A stretch of 64,000 nucleotides of DNA from Nocardia nova (GCF_002933465.1 NZ_PSZE01000018.1:1-64000); one strand, 5' to 3'; shown: positions 50,993 to 60,329, counted from the stretch's first letter. Translations and numbers: made by a program. Notes: generated by a model not told the origin, from the letters alone.

Positions 50993-52351
50993 TCATTCCG
51001 GGGCGGTACCCTCGAACATTTCTTCCACCATCGCGGTCGTATGGGTACCGGCTCGGAATTTCGGCTGATCGAGGACGTCCAGCAGGAATTCGCGAGTGGT
51101 GCACAATCGTTCGCCGTCGACCCGGAATTCCGTCAGCGCCCGGTTCATCCGCGCTATCGCGGCATCGCGATCGGGCGCCCACACGATAATCTTCGCGAGC
51201 AGCGAATCATAGTTCGGCGGCACCGAATAACCCGCCCGGATATGGGTGTCGACTCGGGTGAACGGACCGCCGGGCGCGGTGAATTCGGAAATTCTGGCGG
51301 GTGTCGGCGAGAATCCGGCCGCCGGATTCTCGGCATTGATCCGGCATTCGATCGCGGCGCCCTTCGGCTGAATGCGATCCTGTGTCCATGCCAGCGGTTC
51401 GCCGGCGGCGATCCTGATCTGCTCGGCGACCAGATCGATACCGGTGACCATTTCGGTGACCGGATGTTCGACTTGAATTCGGCAATTCACTTCCATGAAG
51501 TAGTAGTTTCCGGCCGAGTCGAGCAGGAATTCGACGGTGCCGGCTCCGGTATATCCGGCGGCGAGCACGCCGTCGACCGCGGATCTGCCGATCCGCTCGG
51601 CCAGCCCGTCCGGCAGCCGCGGCGCTGGTGACTCCTCCACCAGCTTCTGGTGCCTGCGCTGCACCGAGCAATCCCGCTCGCCGAGATGGACGCCCGCGCC
51701 GAAGGTGTCACACAGCACCTGGACCTCCACATGCCGGGCGCGGTCGAGATACCGCTCGACATACACCCGGCTGTCGCCGAAAAGCATGCGGGCCGTGGCC
51801 CGGGTATCCCGGTACGACCGGGCGAAATCGGCGCTGTCGTGCACCACCGCCATGCCGCGCCCGCCGCCGCCGGCGACGGCCTTGATGATCACCGGATATC
51901 CGATCCGGTCGGCGAGAGCCTGCGCCTCGTCGAATTCGAGAGCGTCGAGACTGCCCGGCAGCAGCGGCAGCCCGGCCTTGGCCATCAGTGTGCGTGCCGA
52001 CTGTTTGTCGCCCAGCTCGGCCATGACATCCGCGGGTGGCCCGATGAGGGTGACCCCGGCGGCCCGGCAGGCATCGGCGAAATCCGGTGATTCCGAAAGG
52101 AATCCGTAGCCCGGATGGATGGCGTCGGCGCCGGTGATCTCAGCTGCCGTCAGAATGGCGGCCGCGTCGAGATAGCTGCGTTTCGCCGCGGCCGGACCGA
52201 TCCGCACGGCCTCGTCGGCGAAATCCACGACCGCCGAATCGTGGTCGGCTGCCGAATAGACCGCCACCGTGCGTACACCCATTTCCCGGCAGGTGCGGGC
52301 CACCCGCAGCGCGATCTCGCCGCGGTTGGCGATCAGAATCTTGTCGAACAT
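50993..52351 (-). CDS. accC: Biotin carboxylase subunit of acetyl-CoA carboxylase
   Basis: A 452-residue cytosolic enzyme that carboxylates biotin using ATP and bicarbonate. FDKILIANRGEIALRVARTC is the start, AVAGGGGRGMAVVHD is the glycine-rich ATP loop, and YYFMEVNCRIQVEHPVTEMV carries catalytic residues (the family usually has NTR where NCR stands here). It is a stand-alone biotin carboxylase, unlike the BC-BCCP fusions used for actinobacterial housekeeping carboxylases. It lies 14 bp after the fused carboxyltransferase gene, and the BCCP gene is at 62449. Together they supply malonyl-CoA to the PKS. The start 52351 is MFDKIL. Confidence 0.92.
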   Translation of the reverse strand: MFDKILIANRGEIALRVARTCREMGVRTVAVYSAADHDSAVVDFADEAVRIGPAAAKRSYLDAAAILTAAEITGADAIHPGYGFLSESPDFADACRAAGVTLIGPPADVMAELGDKQSARTLMAKAGLPLLPGSLDALEFDEAQALADRIGYPVIIKAVAGGGGRGMAVVHDSADFARSYRDTRATARMLFGDSRVYVERYLDRARHVEVQVLCDTFGAGVHLGERDCSVQRRHQKLVEESPAPRLPDGLAERIGRSAVDGVLAAGYTGAGTVEFLLDSAGNYYFMEVNCRIQVEHPVTEMVTGIDLVAEQIRIAAGEPLAWTQDRIQPKGAAIECRINAENPAAGFSPTPARISEFTAPGGPFTRVDTHIRAGYSVPPNYDSLLAKIIVWAPDRDAAIARMNRALTEFRVDGERLCTTREFLLDVLDQPKFRAGTHTTAMVEEMFEGTAPE

Positions 52352-52365
52352 TCGCGCCGCCTCTC

Positions 52366-54042
52366 TCACGCCGCCGTGCGAGCGGCCACGGGGAGTCCGA
52401 AGCGACGGAATCTGGCCCGCCGCTGCGCCGCCAGCTCCTCACCGCTGCGCCCGATCAAGGCTTGCAGCGTTTCGGCCAGGGCGCGGTGCAGCCGCTCGGC
52501 CGCCGCGTGCGGCGCCAGGGCACCGTCGTGGCCGAGCTCGGGCAGGACGCCGTCGACGATGCCCAGCCGCAGCAGGTCGCGGGCGGTGATGTGCAGTGCC
52601 GCAGCGGCTTCGGCCGAGGCGCTCGGATCGTTCCACACGATGGCCGCACATCCTTCGGGACTGATCACCGAGTAGACCGAGTCGGCCAGCATCAACACGC
52701 GGTTGGCGACCGCGAGCGCCAGCGCGCCGCCACTGCCGCCCTCGCCGATCACGACACTGATCACCGGAACGCGTAAGGCCGACATCAGGCGGATGTTCTC
52801 GGCGATGGCGATGGCCTGGCCCTGTTCCTCGGCGGTCGCCCCCGGATAGGCGCCCGGCGTGTCGATGAGCGTGACGACCGGCAGGCCGAGCTTCTCCGCC
52901 AGGCGCATGAGCCGGGCGGCCTTCCGATATCCCGGCGGTGTCGGCATGCCGAAGTTGCGGGCCATGAGCTCCTTGGGATCGTGGCCCTTCTGCTGGCCGA
53001 TCACCATCACCGGCTGGTCGCCGAGCCAGGCCGGACCGCCGACGACAGCCGGACAGTCGGCGCCGATGCGGTCACCACGCAGTTCGAGGAATCCGTCGAA
53101 CGCGAGCGCCACATAGTCCATTGCCGTGGGCCGGGTGATCTGCCGCGCCCGGTGGACCTGCTCCCACGCCTCGGTCTCGGGCAGCGACTGCGGATCGGTG
53201 ACGATGCCGGCCGCCGCACCCGGTTCGCCGGTGGGGTCGACCGGGCCCGCGATGCGCAGCAACGAACCCAGCGTCGCGCGCAGGCCCGACCGGGGCACGA
53301 TCATGTCGATGAGGCCGTGGTCGAGCAGGAATTCCGCGGTCTGGAACTGTGGCGGCAGTTCCTGGCGGATCGTCTGCTCGATGACCCGGCGCCCGGCGAA
53401 GCCGAGCCGGGCGCCGGGTTCGGCGATCAGCACGTCGGTCAGGGTCGCGAACGACGCGGCGACGCCACCGTAGGTCGGATCGGTGATCAGGCTGACGGTG
53501 AGGACGCCCGCGCGATCGAGCTGCTCGAGCGCCGCGCTGGTCTTGGCCATCTGCATCAGCGACAGTGGCCCCTCCTGCATGCGGGCGCCGCCGGACGCGG
53601 TGACGAGCAGCAGCGGAATGCGTTCGGCCAGGGCGTATTCCGCCGCCACGGTGATCATCTCCCCGACCGCGGTGCCCAGGCTGCCGCCGAGGAAGCGGAA
53701 GTCCATGGCGACGATGACGACCGCGGAGCCCTCGATGCGAGCGGTCGCGCATACGACGGCGTCGTGTAGTCCGGTGCGCGCCCGCGCGCCGGCCAGCCGA
53801 TCGGCGTACGGCACGACGTCGTGGAAGTTCAGCGGGTCGTCCTCGGTGCCGGCGATCGGCAGCGGCTCGAACCGGCCCTCGTCGGACAGCTGGCGCAATC
53901 GCTGCTCGGCGGACAGGGTGGTGTGCCGGCCGCATTCGCCGCAGACGCCCAGGTCTCGCTCGAAACGCTTGCGATACAGCGGAATCCGGCAGCCCGGGCA
54001 GAGTACCCAGTCCGCGGTGTGGGAGCTTGGCGGCATCTTCAC
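52366..54042 (-). CDS. Fused acetyl-CoA carboxyltransferase (AccD-AccA)
   Basis: A 558-residue protein with both carboxyltransferase halves in one chain. The AccD half has the zinc finger LCPGCRIPLYRKRFERD with Cys15, 18, 34 and 37, then MDFRFLGGSLGTAVGEMITV and ASGGARMQEGPLSLMQM. The AccA half has FLELRGDRIGADCPAVVGGP, GQQKGHDPKELMARNFGMPT and GEGGSGGALALAVANRVLML. It moves CO2 from carboxybiotin to acetyl-CoA. The GTG at 54042 has AGGAG upstream. Such dedicated carboxylases occur in several aromatic-polyketide clusters. It diverges from KS-alpha across a 210-bp control region. Confidence 0.92.
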   Translation of the reverse strand: MKMPPSSHTADWVLCPGCRIPLYRKRFERDLGVCGECGRHTTLSAEQRLRQLSDEGRFEPLPIAGTEDDPLNFHDVVPYADRLAGARARTGLHDAVVCATARIEGSAVVIVAMDFRFLGGSLGTAVGEMITVAAEYALAERIPLLLVTASGGARMQEGPLSLMQMAKTSAALEQLDRAGVLTVSLITDPTYGGVAASFATLTDVLIAEPGARLGFAGRRVIEQTIRQELPPQFQTAEFLLDHGLIDMIVPRSGLRATLGSLLRIAGPVDPTGEPGAAAGIVTDPQSLPETEAWEQVHRARQITRPTAMDYVALAFDGFLELRGDRIGADCPAVVGGPAWLGDQPVMVIGQQKGHDPKELMARNFGMPTPPGYRKAARLMRLAEKLGLPVVTLIDTPGAYPGATAEEQGQAIAIAENIRLMSALRVPVISVVIGEGGSGGALALAVANRVLMLADSVYSVISPEGCAAIVWNDPSASAEAAAALHITARDLLRLGIVDGVLPELGHDGALAPHAAAERLHRALAETLQALIGRSGEELAAQRRARFRRFGLPVAARTAA

Positions 54043-54117
54043 GGGTGTCTCCTGTGCTCGATCGGCCACGGTCAGCCGGACCACAGCGTCCGGTGTGCCC
54101 AGGTTCGCCCCGCGCCC

Positions 54118-54146
54118 TCGAGGACAGCTCGACCGCGCTGCTCGAG
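54118..54146. promoter_or_regulatory. Candidate SARP boxes (TCGAS repeats)
   Basis: TCGAG (54118), TCGAC (54129) and TCGAG (54142) are direct repeats. The first two are 11 bp apart, the spacing of SARP heptamer repeats; the third is 13 bp on and lies just before a possible -10, TAGAGC (54153). The site is in the divergent region between the carboxyltransferase and KS-alpha. A similar 11-bp pair occurs at 63841. Confidence 0.45.
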
Positions 54147-54254
54147 CGGGGCTAGAGCGGCCCGCTTCACCCTGATCGTGATCTCGGGGACTTTCGGGAC
54201 TCTTCGGCGAGAAGGGACAACAGCTGTGTACGCCAATGCATTCGGAGGTTCGTT

Positions 54255-55523
54255 ATGAACCGTCGCGTCGTCGTGACCGGGCTCGGGGTGCGCGCGCCCG
54301 GCGGTAACGGCAAGGACGAATTCTGGAAGTTGCTGTCTGAGGGACGCACCGCCACCCGCCGGATCAGCTTCTTCGACGCCTCGCCCTACCGGTCGCAGGT
54401 GGCCGGCGAGGCCGATTTCGACGCGTCCCGGGAAGGATTGTCGCCCAGGGAAATTCGCCGAATGGACCGCGCCGCGCAGTTCGCGGTGGTGTGTGCGCGG
54501 GAAGCGGTCGTCGACAGCGGTCTCACCGTCGACGCGCTCGATCCGCAGCGCGTCGGGGTCAGCCTCGGCAGCGCGGTCGCCGCGGCGACGAGCCTGGAAC
54601 AGGAATATCTGGTGCTGTCGGACTCCGGCCGCGACTGGGTGGTCGACGAGAAGCACGTCTCGCCCTACATGTTCGACTACATGGTGCCGAGTGTGATGCC
54701 GGCCGAGGTGGCGTGGAGTGTAGGCGCCGAAGGGCCGGTCGCCATGGTGTCCAACGGGTGCACCTCCGGGCTCGACTCGGTCGGGCACGCGGTGCAGTTG
54801 ATCCGTGAGGGCTCCGCCGACGTCGTGCTGGCCGGCGCCGCCGATACCCCGATCACGCCGATCGTGGTGGCCTGCTTCGACGCGATCAAGGCGACCACGC
54901 CGCGCAACGACGACGCCGAACACGCGTCGCGCCCGTTCGACAACTCGCGCAACGGTTTCGTCCTCGCCGAAGGCGCGGCGATGTTCGTGCTCGAGGAGTT
55001 CGAGAGCGCCCGCCGCCGCGGCGCGCACATCTACGCCGAGATCACCGGCTACGCGACGCGCTGCAACGCCTACCACATGACCGGTCTCAAGGCCGACGGT
55101 CGCGAGATGGCCGAGGCGATCCGGGTGGCCCTCGACGAATCGCGGGTCGACCCCACCGCCGTCGACTACGTCAACGCGCACGGCTCGGGCACCCGCCAGA
55201 ACGACCGCCACGAAACAGCCGCGGTGAAGCGCAGTCTCGGCGAGCACGCCTACCGCACGCCCATGAGTTCGATCAAATCGATGGTAGGTCATTCGCTGGG
55301 CGCGATCGGTTCGGTGGAGATCGCTGCCTGCCTGCTCGCGCTGCAGCACCAGGTGGTGCCGCCGACGGCCAATCTGCACGAGCCGGATCCGGAATGTGAT
55401 CTCGACTACGTCCCGCTCACCGCCCGTGATCACCGCATCGACACGGTGCTGAGCGTCGGCAGCGGCTTCGGCGGGTTCCAGAGCGCCATGGTGCTGCGCC
55501 GGCCGCAGGGAGTGCCGGCATGA
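54255..55523 (+). CDS. Type II PKS ketosynthase alpha
   Basis: A 422-residue condensing enzyme. The active-site Cys169 lies in VSNGCTSGLDSVG, and the His residues are at 309 (VNAHGSGT) and 346 (SMVGHSLGAIG). RRVVVTGLGVRAPGG is the usual start. With the chain-length factor and ACP it builds the poly-beta-keto chain from malonyl units. The usual STGCTSG is SNGCTSG here. ATG 54255 follows CGGAGG. Its stop overlaps the next start as ATGA. Expression is probably driven by the divergent promoter with SARP-like repeats. Confidence 0.95.
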   Translation: MNRRVVVTGLGVRAPGGNGKDEFWKLLSEGRTATRRISFFDASPYRSQVAGEADFDASREGLSPREIRRMDRAAQFAVVCAREAVVDSGLTVDALDPQRVGVSLGSAVAAATSLEQEYLVLSDSGRDWVVDEKHVSPYMFDYMVPSVMPAEVAWSVGAEGPVAMVSNGCTSGLDSVGHAVQLIREGSADVVLAGAADTPITPIVVACFDAIKATTPRNDDAEHASRPFDNSRNGFVLAEGAAMFVLEEFESARRRGAHIYAEITGYATRCNAYHMTGLKADGREMAEAIRVALDESRVDPTAVDYVNAHGSGTRQNDRHETAAVKRSLGEHAYRTPMSSIKSMVGHSLGAIGSVEIAACLLALQHQVVPPTANLHEPDPECDLDYVPLTARDHRIDTVLSVGSGFGGFQSAMVLRRPQGVPA

Positions 55524-56734
55524 GCGTCGTGACCGGAATGGGCGTGGTGGCGCCCAACGGGCTCGGTATGGACCACTTCTGGGACGCGGTGCTGGCGGGC
55601 CGCGGGGCGATCGCACCGCTGACCCGCTTCGACACCACCGGGTTCGGCGCCACACTCGCCGGCCAGGTGGCCGAGTTCGACGCCTCCGAATACCTGCCGA
55701 GCCGGCTGCTGCCGCAGACCGACGTCTCCACCCGGATGGCACTGGTTGCCGCCCAGTGGGCACTCGACGACGCGAAGGTCGACACCACCGCACTCACCGA
55801 CTACGGCATGGGCGTGGTCACCGGAAACGCTTCCGGCGGTTTCGAATTCACCCACCGCGAATTCAACAAGCTGTGGTCGCGCGGCTCCGAGCACGTGAGC
55901 GTGTACGAGTCGTTCGCCTGGTTCTACGCGGTGAACACCGGCCAGATCTCGATCCGGCACGGCATGCGGGGACCGAGCAGTGCGCTGGTCGCCGATCAGG
56001 CCGGCGGCCTGGACGCGGTCGGCCATGCCCGGCGCACCGTGCGCCGCGGCACACCCCTGGTCGTCACCGGTGGCGTCGATTCGGCGCTCGACCCGTGGGG
56101 TTGGGTCTCCCACATCGCGGCCGGAACGGTCAGTACCGCAACCGATCCCGCGCGCGCCTATCTGCCGTTCGACGCGCAGGCGGCGGGCAACGTGCCGGGC
56201 GAGGGCGGAGCCATGCTGGTCCTCGAGGACGCAGCGGCGGCCCAGGCCCGGGGTGTGCCCGACTGTTACGGCGAAATCGCCGGCTACGCGCAGACATTCG
56301 ATCCGCCGCCGGGTTCGCCGCGCCCGCCGGGACTGCAGCGGGCCATCGAGCTGGCGCTCGCCGATGCCGGACTGCGCAACGACGACATCGATGTCGTCTT
56401 CGCCGATGCCGCCGGTGTCCCCGACGCCGACCGTGCCGAGGCGGCGGCACTCGAGGCCGTCTTCGGTCCGGGCGGGGTAGCGGTGACCGCCACGAAACCG
56501 CTCACCGGGCGGCTGTTCTCCGGCGCGGGCCCCCTCGACATCGTCACCTGCCTGCTGGCCATGCGCGACGCGGTGATCCCGCCGACCGTGGCTACCACCG
56601 AACTCGCCGAAGGATGCCGGATCGATCTGGTCCGCGGCGAACCGCGCTCGGCCGACCTCGGCGCCGGGTTGGTGCTCGCGCGCGGCCGGTGGGGTTTCAA
56701 CTCCGCGGTGGTCGTCCGCGCCCACCCGCGCTGA
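55520..56734 (+). CDS. Type II PKS chain-length factor (KS-beta)
   Basis: A 404-residue partner of KS-alpha. The catalytic Cys is replaced by Gln160 in LVADQAGGLDAVGHA, the usual sign of a chain-length factor. Other blocks are SVVTGMGVVAPNGLG, YLPFDAQAAGNVPGEGGAML and VTATKPLTGRLFSGAGPLD. The heterodimer sets chain length; the length cannot be read safely by eye, though octa- to decaketides are usual. It is coupled by an ATGA overlap to KS-alpha, and the ACP gene follows after 53 bp. Confidence 0.95.
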   Translation: MSVVTGMGVVAPNGLGMDHFWDAVLAGRGAIAPLTRFDTTGFGATLAGQVAEFDASEYLPSRLLPQTDVSTRMALVAAQWALDDAKVDTTALTDYGMGVVTGNASGGFEFTHREFNKLWSRGSEHVSVYESFAWFYAVNTGQISIRHGMRGPSSALVADQAGGLDAVGHARRTVRRGTPLVVTGGVDSALDPWGWVSHIAAGTVSTATDPARAYLPFDAQAAGNVPGEGGAMLVLEDAAAAQARGVPDCYGEIAGYAQTFDPPPGSPRPPGLQRAIELALADAGLRNDDIDVVFADAAGVPDADRAEAAALEAVFGPGGVAVTATKPLTGRLFSGAGPLDIVTCLLAMRDAVIPPTVATTELAEGCRIDLVRGEPRSADLGAGLVLARGRWGFNSAVVVRAHPR

Positions 56735-56787
56735 CCCCGCAACAACAGCAACCGCACTATCCGTTCGAATGCACTCAGGAGCAGATC

Positions 56788-57045
56788 ATGACCATCACCA
56801 TCGACACCCTGCGCCGAATTCTCGTGGCCTGCGCCGGCGGCGACGAGGACGCCCCCGAACTCGCCGGCGACATCGCCGAGGTCGAGTTCGAGGAACTCGG
56901 CTACGACTCGCTGGCCCTGATCGAAACCGCCTCGCGTATCCAGCGCGAGTTCGGGGTGACGGTCCCCGAGGAACAGCTCATCGACGTCAAAACCCCGCAG
57001 GAGCTGATCGACATCGTCAACCAGCAGTTGGCGGGTGTGGCATGA
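56788..57045 (+). CDS. Acyl carrier protein of the type II PKS
   Basis: An 85-residue ACP. The phosphopantetheine attachment is Ser41 in EELGYDSLALIETASRIQ, followed by FGVTVPEEQLIDVKTPQELI. It carries the growing chain between KS, ketoreductase and cyclases. ATG 56788 has CAGGAG upstream. Its stop overlaps the cyclase start as ATGA. The order KS-alpha, CLF, ACP is the standard minimal PKS. Confidence 0.95.
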   Translation: MTITIDTLRRILVACAGGDEDAPELAGDIAEVEFEELGYDSLALIETASRIQREFGVTVPEEQLIDVKTPQELIDIVNQQLAGVA

Positions 57046-57992
57046 CCATCCGCACGACTCACACCCGTGTCGTCGAGGCGCCCGCGGACGAGGTCTACGG
57101 GCTGGTCGCCGACGTCGGCCGCTGGCCGGTGATCTTCGAACCCAGTGTGCTGGTGCGGCATCTGCACCGGGGCGCCGACGAGGAGCGGTTCCGGCTGTGG
57201 GCGACGGTGAACGGGCAGGTCACCGACTGGACCTCGCGCCGGACCCTGGACTCCGCCGGGCGGCGCATCACCTTCGAACAGGAACGCAGCCGGGCGCCGA
57301 TCGCCTCCATGGGCGGGCAGTGGAGGTTCGACGAAACCGGTCCGCGCACAACGACTGTCACCCTCGACCACCACTTCACCGTGGCCGACGGTGTGGATCC
57401 GGACGTGATCACCGGCGCGGTCGACCGCAACAGCGTGGCCGAGCTGGCGGCGCTGGCACGGATCGCCGAGCTGGGCCATCCGGTCGACGACATCATCGTC
57501 ACCTTCGAGGATCGCGTGACACTGGACGCAACGGCAGCCGAGCTCTACGACTTCGTCTATCACAGCGACCGCTGGCCCGATCACGTACCGCACGTCGGCC
57601 GGGTGGATCTGACCGAGGACGCCGACGGGGTGCAGCTGATGGAGATGGACACCGTCACCGAGGGCGGTATCCCGCACACCACCCGGTCGGTCCGAATCTG
57701 TGTCCCGGCCGAGCGCATCGACTACAAACAGCAGCTGCCGCCCGCGATGCTGTTCGGGCACAGTGGCGCATGGGAATTCGCCGACGATCCCGCCGGCGTG
57801 GTGGTCACCGCCCGCCACACGGTGGCGATCAACCCCGCCGCCGCGCGCGAAATCCTCGGTCCCGGTACCGGACTCGCCGAGGCACGCGCCTATCTCGGCG
57901 AGGCGCTGGGCACCAACAGCCGCAACACCCTGCTGTGCGCGGTGCGATACATCGCGGCCCGCCGCGCCGAATCCGCGAAAGCCCCGTCATGA
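57042..57992 (+). CDS. Didomain aromatase/cyclase
   Basis: A 316-residue protein with two START/Bet v1-like halves. The first has TRVVEAPADEVYGLVADVGR WPVIFEP, the second VTLDATAAELYDFVYHSDRW. This is the arrangement of didomain aromatase/cyclases such as ActVII or GrhE, which usually act on C9-reduced chains to close and aromatise the first ring. The ketoreductase of the C9 type at 62965 fits. ATGA overlaps connect it to the ACP and the MBL gene. Confidence 0.9.
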   Translation: MTIRTTHTRVVEAPADEVYGLVADVGRWPVIFEPSVLVRHLHRGADEERFRLWATVNGQVTDWTSRRTLDSAGRRITFEQERSRAPIASMGGQWRFDETGPRTTTVTLDHHFTVADGVDPDVITGAVDRNSVAELAALARIAELGHPVDDIIVTFEDRVTLDATAAELYDFVYHSDRWPDHVPHVGRVDLTEDADGVQLMEMDTVTEGGIPHTTRSVRICVPAERIDYKQQLPPAMLFGHSGAWEFADDPAGVVVTARHTVAINPAAAREILGPGTGLAEARAYLGEALGTNSRNTLLCAVRYIAARRAESAKAPS

Positions 57993-58921
57993 CGGCGACC
58001 GGAAGTTCGCGCCTGGCCGAGCCGGTGGTGCAGGAGGTGGCCGACGGTGTCTTCGCCTACACCCACGGCCACGGCGGCTGGTGCGTCAGCAACGCCGGCG
58101 TCGTCGCCGGGCCCGACGGTGCGCTCGTGATCGACACGCTCGCCACCGAGGACCGCACCCGCGGCCTGATCGAACACGTCGATCGGGTCGCCGGCGGGCC
58201 GGCGCGCACCGTGGTCAACACCCATCACCACGGCGACCACAATTTCGGCAACCATCTGTTCGGGCCCGCCGCGGTCCGCATCGGACACGACCGGATCCGC
58301 GCCGAGATGATCGAGACCGGGCTGGCCCTGACGCAATTGTGGCCGCAGGTCCGCTGGGGCGACGTACGAGTCACGCCACCCGCCGTCACCTTCTCCGACC
58401 GGCTGACCCTCCACGTCGGCGACCGGCGAGTCGAGCTGATCCATCTGGGTCCGGCGGCGCACACCACCAACGACGTGGTGGCCTGGCTGCCCGCGGAGAA
58501 GGTGCTGTTCGCCGGGGATCTGGTGATGTCGGGTGCGGCACCGTTCTGCTTGTTCGGTTCGGTCGAGGGCACCCTCGCCGCGGTCCGGACACTGGCCGAG
58601 CTGGGCGCGGAAACCGTTGTGGCGGGCCACGGCCCGGTCACCGGACCGGGGATCTTCGAGGACACGATCCGGTACCTGGAGTGGATCGGCAGGTTGGCGC
58701 TCGACGGCCGGGCATTGGGGCTGACTCCGCTCGGCATCGCCCTCGAGGCCGATCCCGGCGAGTTCGCCGATCTGGTGGATGCCGAACGAGTGGTCGGCAA
58801 TCTGCATCGCGCATACGCCGAAGCGGACGGCGCGGCACCGGGGGCGCCGCTGGATGTGCTCGCCATCTTCGACGAGATGGTCGGTTACAACCACGGCCGG
58901 GTACCGGCGTGCCTGGCATGA
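57989..58921 (+). CDS. MBL-fold hydrolase/cyclase (ActIV-like)
   Basis: A 310-residue metallo-beta-lactamase-fold protein. The zinc ligands are in VVNTHHHGDHNFGNHLFG, IHLGPAAHTTNDVVAWLP, VLFAGDLVMSG and VVAGHGPVTG. In actinorhodin-type clusters the related ActIV closes the second ring and acts as a thioesterase, a role I infer here from place and fold. It follows the aromatase/cyclase with an ATGA overlap and precedes the monooxygenase with another. Confidence 0.82.
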   Translation: MTATGSSRLAEPVVQEVADGVFAYTHGHGGWCVSNAGVVAGPDGALVIDTLATEDRTRGLIEHVDRVAGGPARTVVNTHHHGDHNFGNHLFGPAAVRIGHDRIRAEMIETGLALTQLWPQVRWGDVRVTPPAVTFSDRLTLHVGDRRVELIHLGPAAHTTNDVVAWLPAEKVLFAGDLVMSGAAPFCLFGSVEGTLAAVRTLAELGAETVVAGHGPVTGPGIFEDTIRYLEWIGRLALDGRALGLTPLGIALEADPGEFADLVDAERVVGNLHRAYAEADGAAPGAPLDVLAIFDEMVGYNHGRVPACLA

Positions 58922-60270
58922 GCGAGCGGGAAATAGGCACAGCCGAGCGGGAAATAGGCAGCGCCGAGCGGGAAATAGGCAGCGCCGAGCGGGAAATAGG
59001 CAGCGCCGAGCGGGAAATAGGCACCGAGACCGTCGATGCGTGTGTGGTCGGCGGCGGACCGGCGGGGCTGGTCGCCGGTGTGCTGCTGGCCCGGTCCGGA
59101 GCGAAAGTTATCGTGCTGGAGAAACATCCGGACTTCCTGCGCGACTTCCGCGGTGACACGGTTCATCCGTCGACGCTGACGGTGATGGACGAGCTCGGGC
59201 TCGCCGAGGAGTTTCTCCGGCTGCCGCATGTGCGGGCTCCGCAGCTGCCGATGGCGACCGCGCTGGGGCCGGTCGTGTTCGCGGACTTCCGCCGGCTGCC
59301 CGGCCGGTTTCCGTTCGTGGCGTTCATGCCGCAGTGGGACGTGTTGAACTTCCTCGCCGAAACCGGTCGCCGGTATCCGGGATTCCGTCTGCTGCAGCGG
59401 GCGGAGGTCACCGAACTGCTCGAGTCCGGCGGCACCGTCACCGGCGTGCGCGCTGCCACCCCGGACGGTCCGGTCGAGGTGCGAGCCCGTCTCGTGATCG
59501 CCGCCGACGGACGTCATTCGCTGGTGCGCACCAGCGGTACGCTCGCGGTGGCGGCCAGCCGGGCGCCGATGGACGTGTTGTGGTTCCGGGTGGGCAAACC
59601 GGCGGGCGAGAGCCTGCCGACGGTCCGCAGCGGCAAGGGCTTCTTCATCGTCTGCATCGATCGCGGCGACTACCTGCAGGTCGCCTACATGATCCCCAAA
59701 GGCGGATTCGAGGCGATCCGGGCCGGCGGGCTGCCCGGGTTCCGGGCGCAGCTCGCGGCCATCTATCCGGTGCTGGCGCCGGGTCTCGAGGCCGCGATCC
59801 GCGACTGGGACGATGTGAAGCCGCTCGATGTGCGGGTGGACCGGCTGCGCCACTGGTGCGGGCCCGGTCTGCTGGCGATCGGTGATGCCGCGCACGCGAT
59901 GTCGCCGGCGGGCGGTGTCGGTATCAACCTCGCGGTCCAGGACGCGGTCGCCGCCGCGCGGCTGCTGGCGCCCACGCTGGCCGCCGGCGGTGTGCCGAGT
60001 CTCGCGCAGTTGCGCGCGGTGCAGCGCCGCCGCGAATTTCCCATGCGGGTGGTGCAATTCGCGCAGTTGCGACTGCTCGCCGACCTGTATCCGAACGCGG
60101 GCGGACCCAGCACCGACAAGCCGCTGCTGGCCCGGCTGCTGCGTCGCTTCCCCGGACTCTCGCACGTGGTGGCACGGGTGATCGGCCTCGGGATCCGGCC
60201 CGAGCACATCCCGCCGGCACACGGCGACCGTCTCATCGTTTCCGGTACCCAGTTTCGAGCACCCACCTAG
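58918..60270 (+). CDS. FAD-dependent aromatic monooxygenase with repeat extension
   Basis: A 450-residue group A flavoprotein. Residues 3-37 are five heptads of the form EREIGSA, coded by 21-bp tandem repeats. The enzyme proper starts at about residue 38, with the FAD motif VVGGGPAGLVAGVLLARSG, DGRHSLVRTSG as the DG motif, and GDAAHAMSPAGGVGINLAVQ near the C-terminal part. It should hydroxylate or oxidise an aromatic polyketide ring. ATGA overlaps the MBL gene, which supports this start including the repeats; a start within the repeats would need a non-standard site. A 17-bp triple repeat follows its stop. Confidence 0.88.
   Translation: MSEREIGTAEREIGSAEREIGSAEREIGSAEREIGTETVDACVVGGGPAGLVAGVLLARSGAKVIVLEKHPDFLRDFRGDTVHPSTLTVMDELGLAEEFLRLPHVRAPQLPMATALGPVVFADFRRLPGRFPFVAFMPQWDVLNFLAETGRRYPGFRLLQRAEVTELLESGGTVTGVRAATPDGPVEVRARLVIAADGRHSLVRTSGTLAVAASRAPMDVLWFRVGKPAGESLPTVRSGKGFFIVCIDRGDYLQVAYMIPKGGFEAIRAGGLPGFRAQLAAIYPVLAPGLEAAIRDWDDVKPLDVRVDRLRHWCGPGLLAIGDAAHAMSPAGGVGINLAVQDAVAAARLLAPTLAAGGVPSLAQLRAVQRRREFPMRVVQFAQLRLLADLYPNAGGPSTDKPLLARLLRRFPGLSHVVARVIGLGIRPEHIPPAHGDRLIVSGTQFRAPT
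58924..59028 (+). repeat. Five 21-bp tandem repeats inside the monooxygenase gene
   Basis: GAGCGGGAAATAGGCAGCGCC and close variants occur five times without gap; units 2 to 4 are identical, and units 1 and 5 differ near the end. Each unit codes for EREIG plus two residues. The 21-bp length keeps the frame, so the number could change without breaking the gene. Confidence 0.9.
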
Positions 60271-60314
60271 TTCCGAGCACCACCTAGTTCCGAGCACCAC
60301 CTAGTTCCGAGCAC
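60264..60314. repeat. Three 17-bp tandem repeats
   Basis: CACCTAGTTCCGAGCAC occurs three times head to tail, between the monooxygenase and the hydrolase genes. The first copy includes the monooxygenase stop (TAG, 60268-60270); the third ends directly before the AGGAGG of the next gene. Because 17 is not a multiple of three, variation would change only the spacer. Confidence 0.9.
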
Positions 60315-60329
60315 CCAGGAGGACCTGTC

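Noticed and set aside
58924..60314. CRISPR array
   Set aside because: The repeats at 58924 and 60264 are contiguous tandem units without spacers, and no Cas gene is present.
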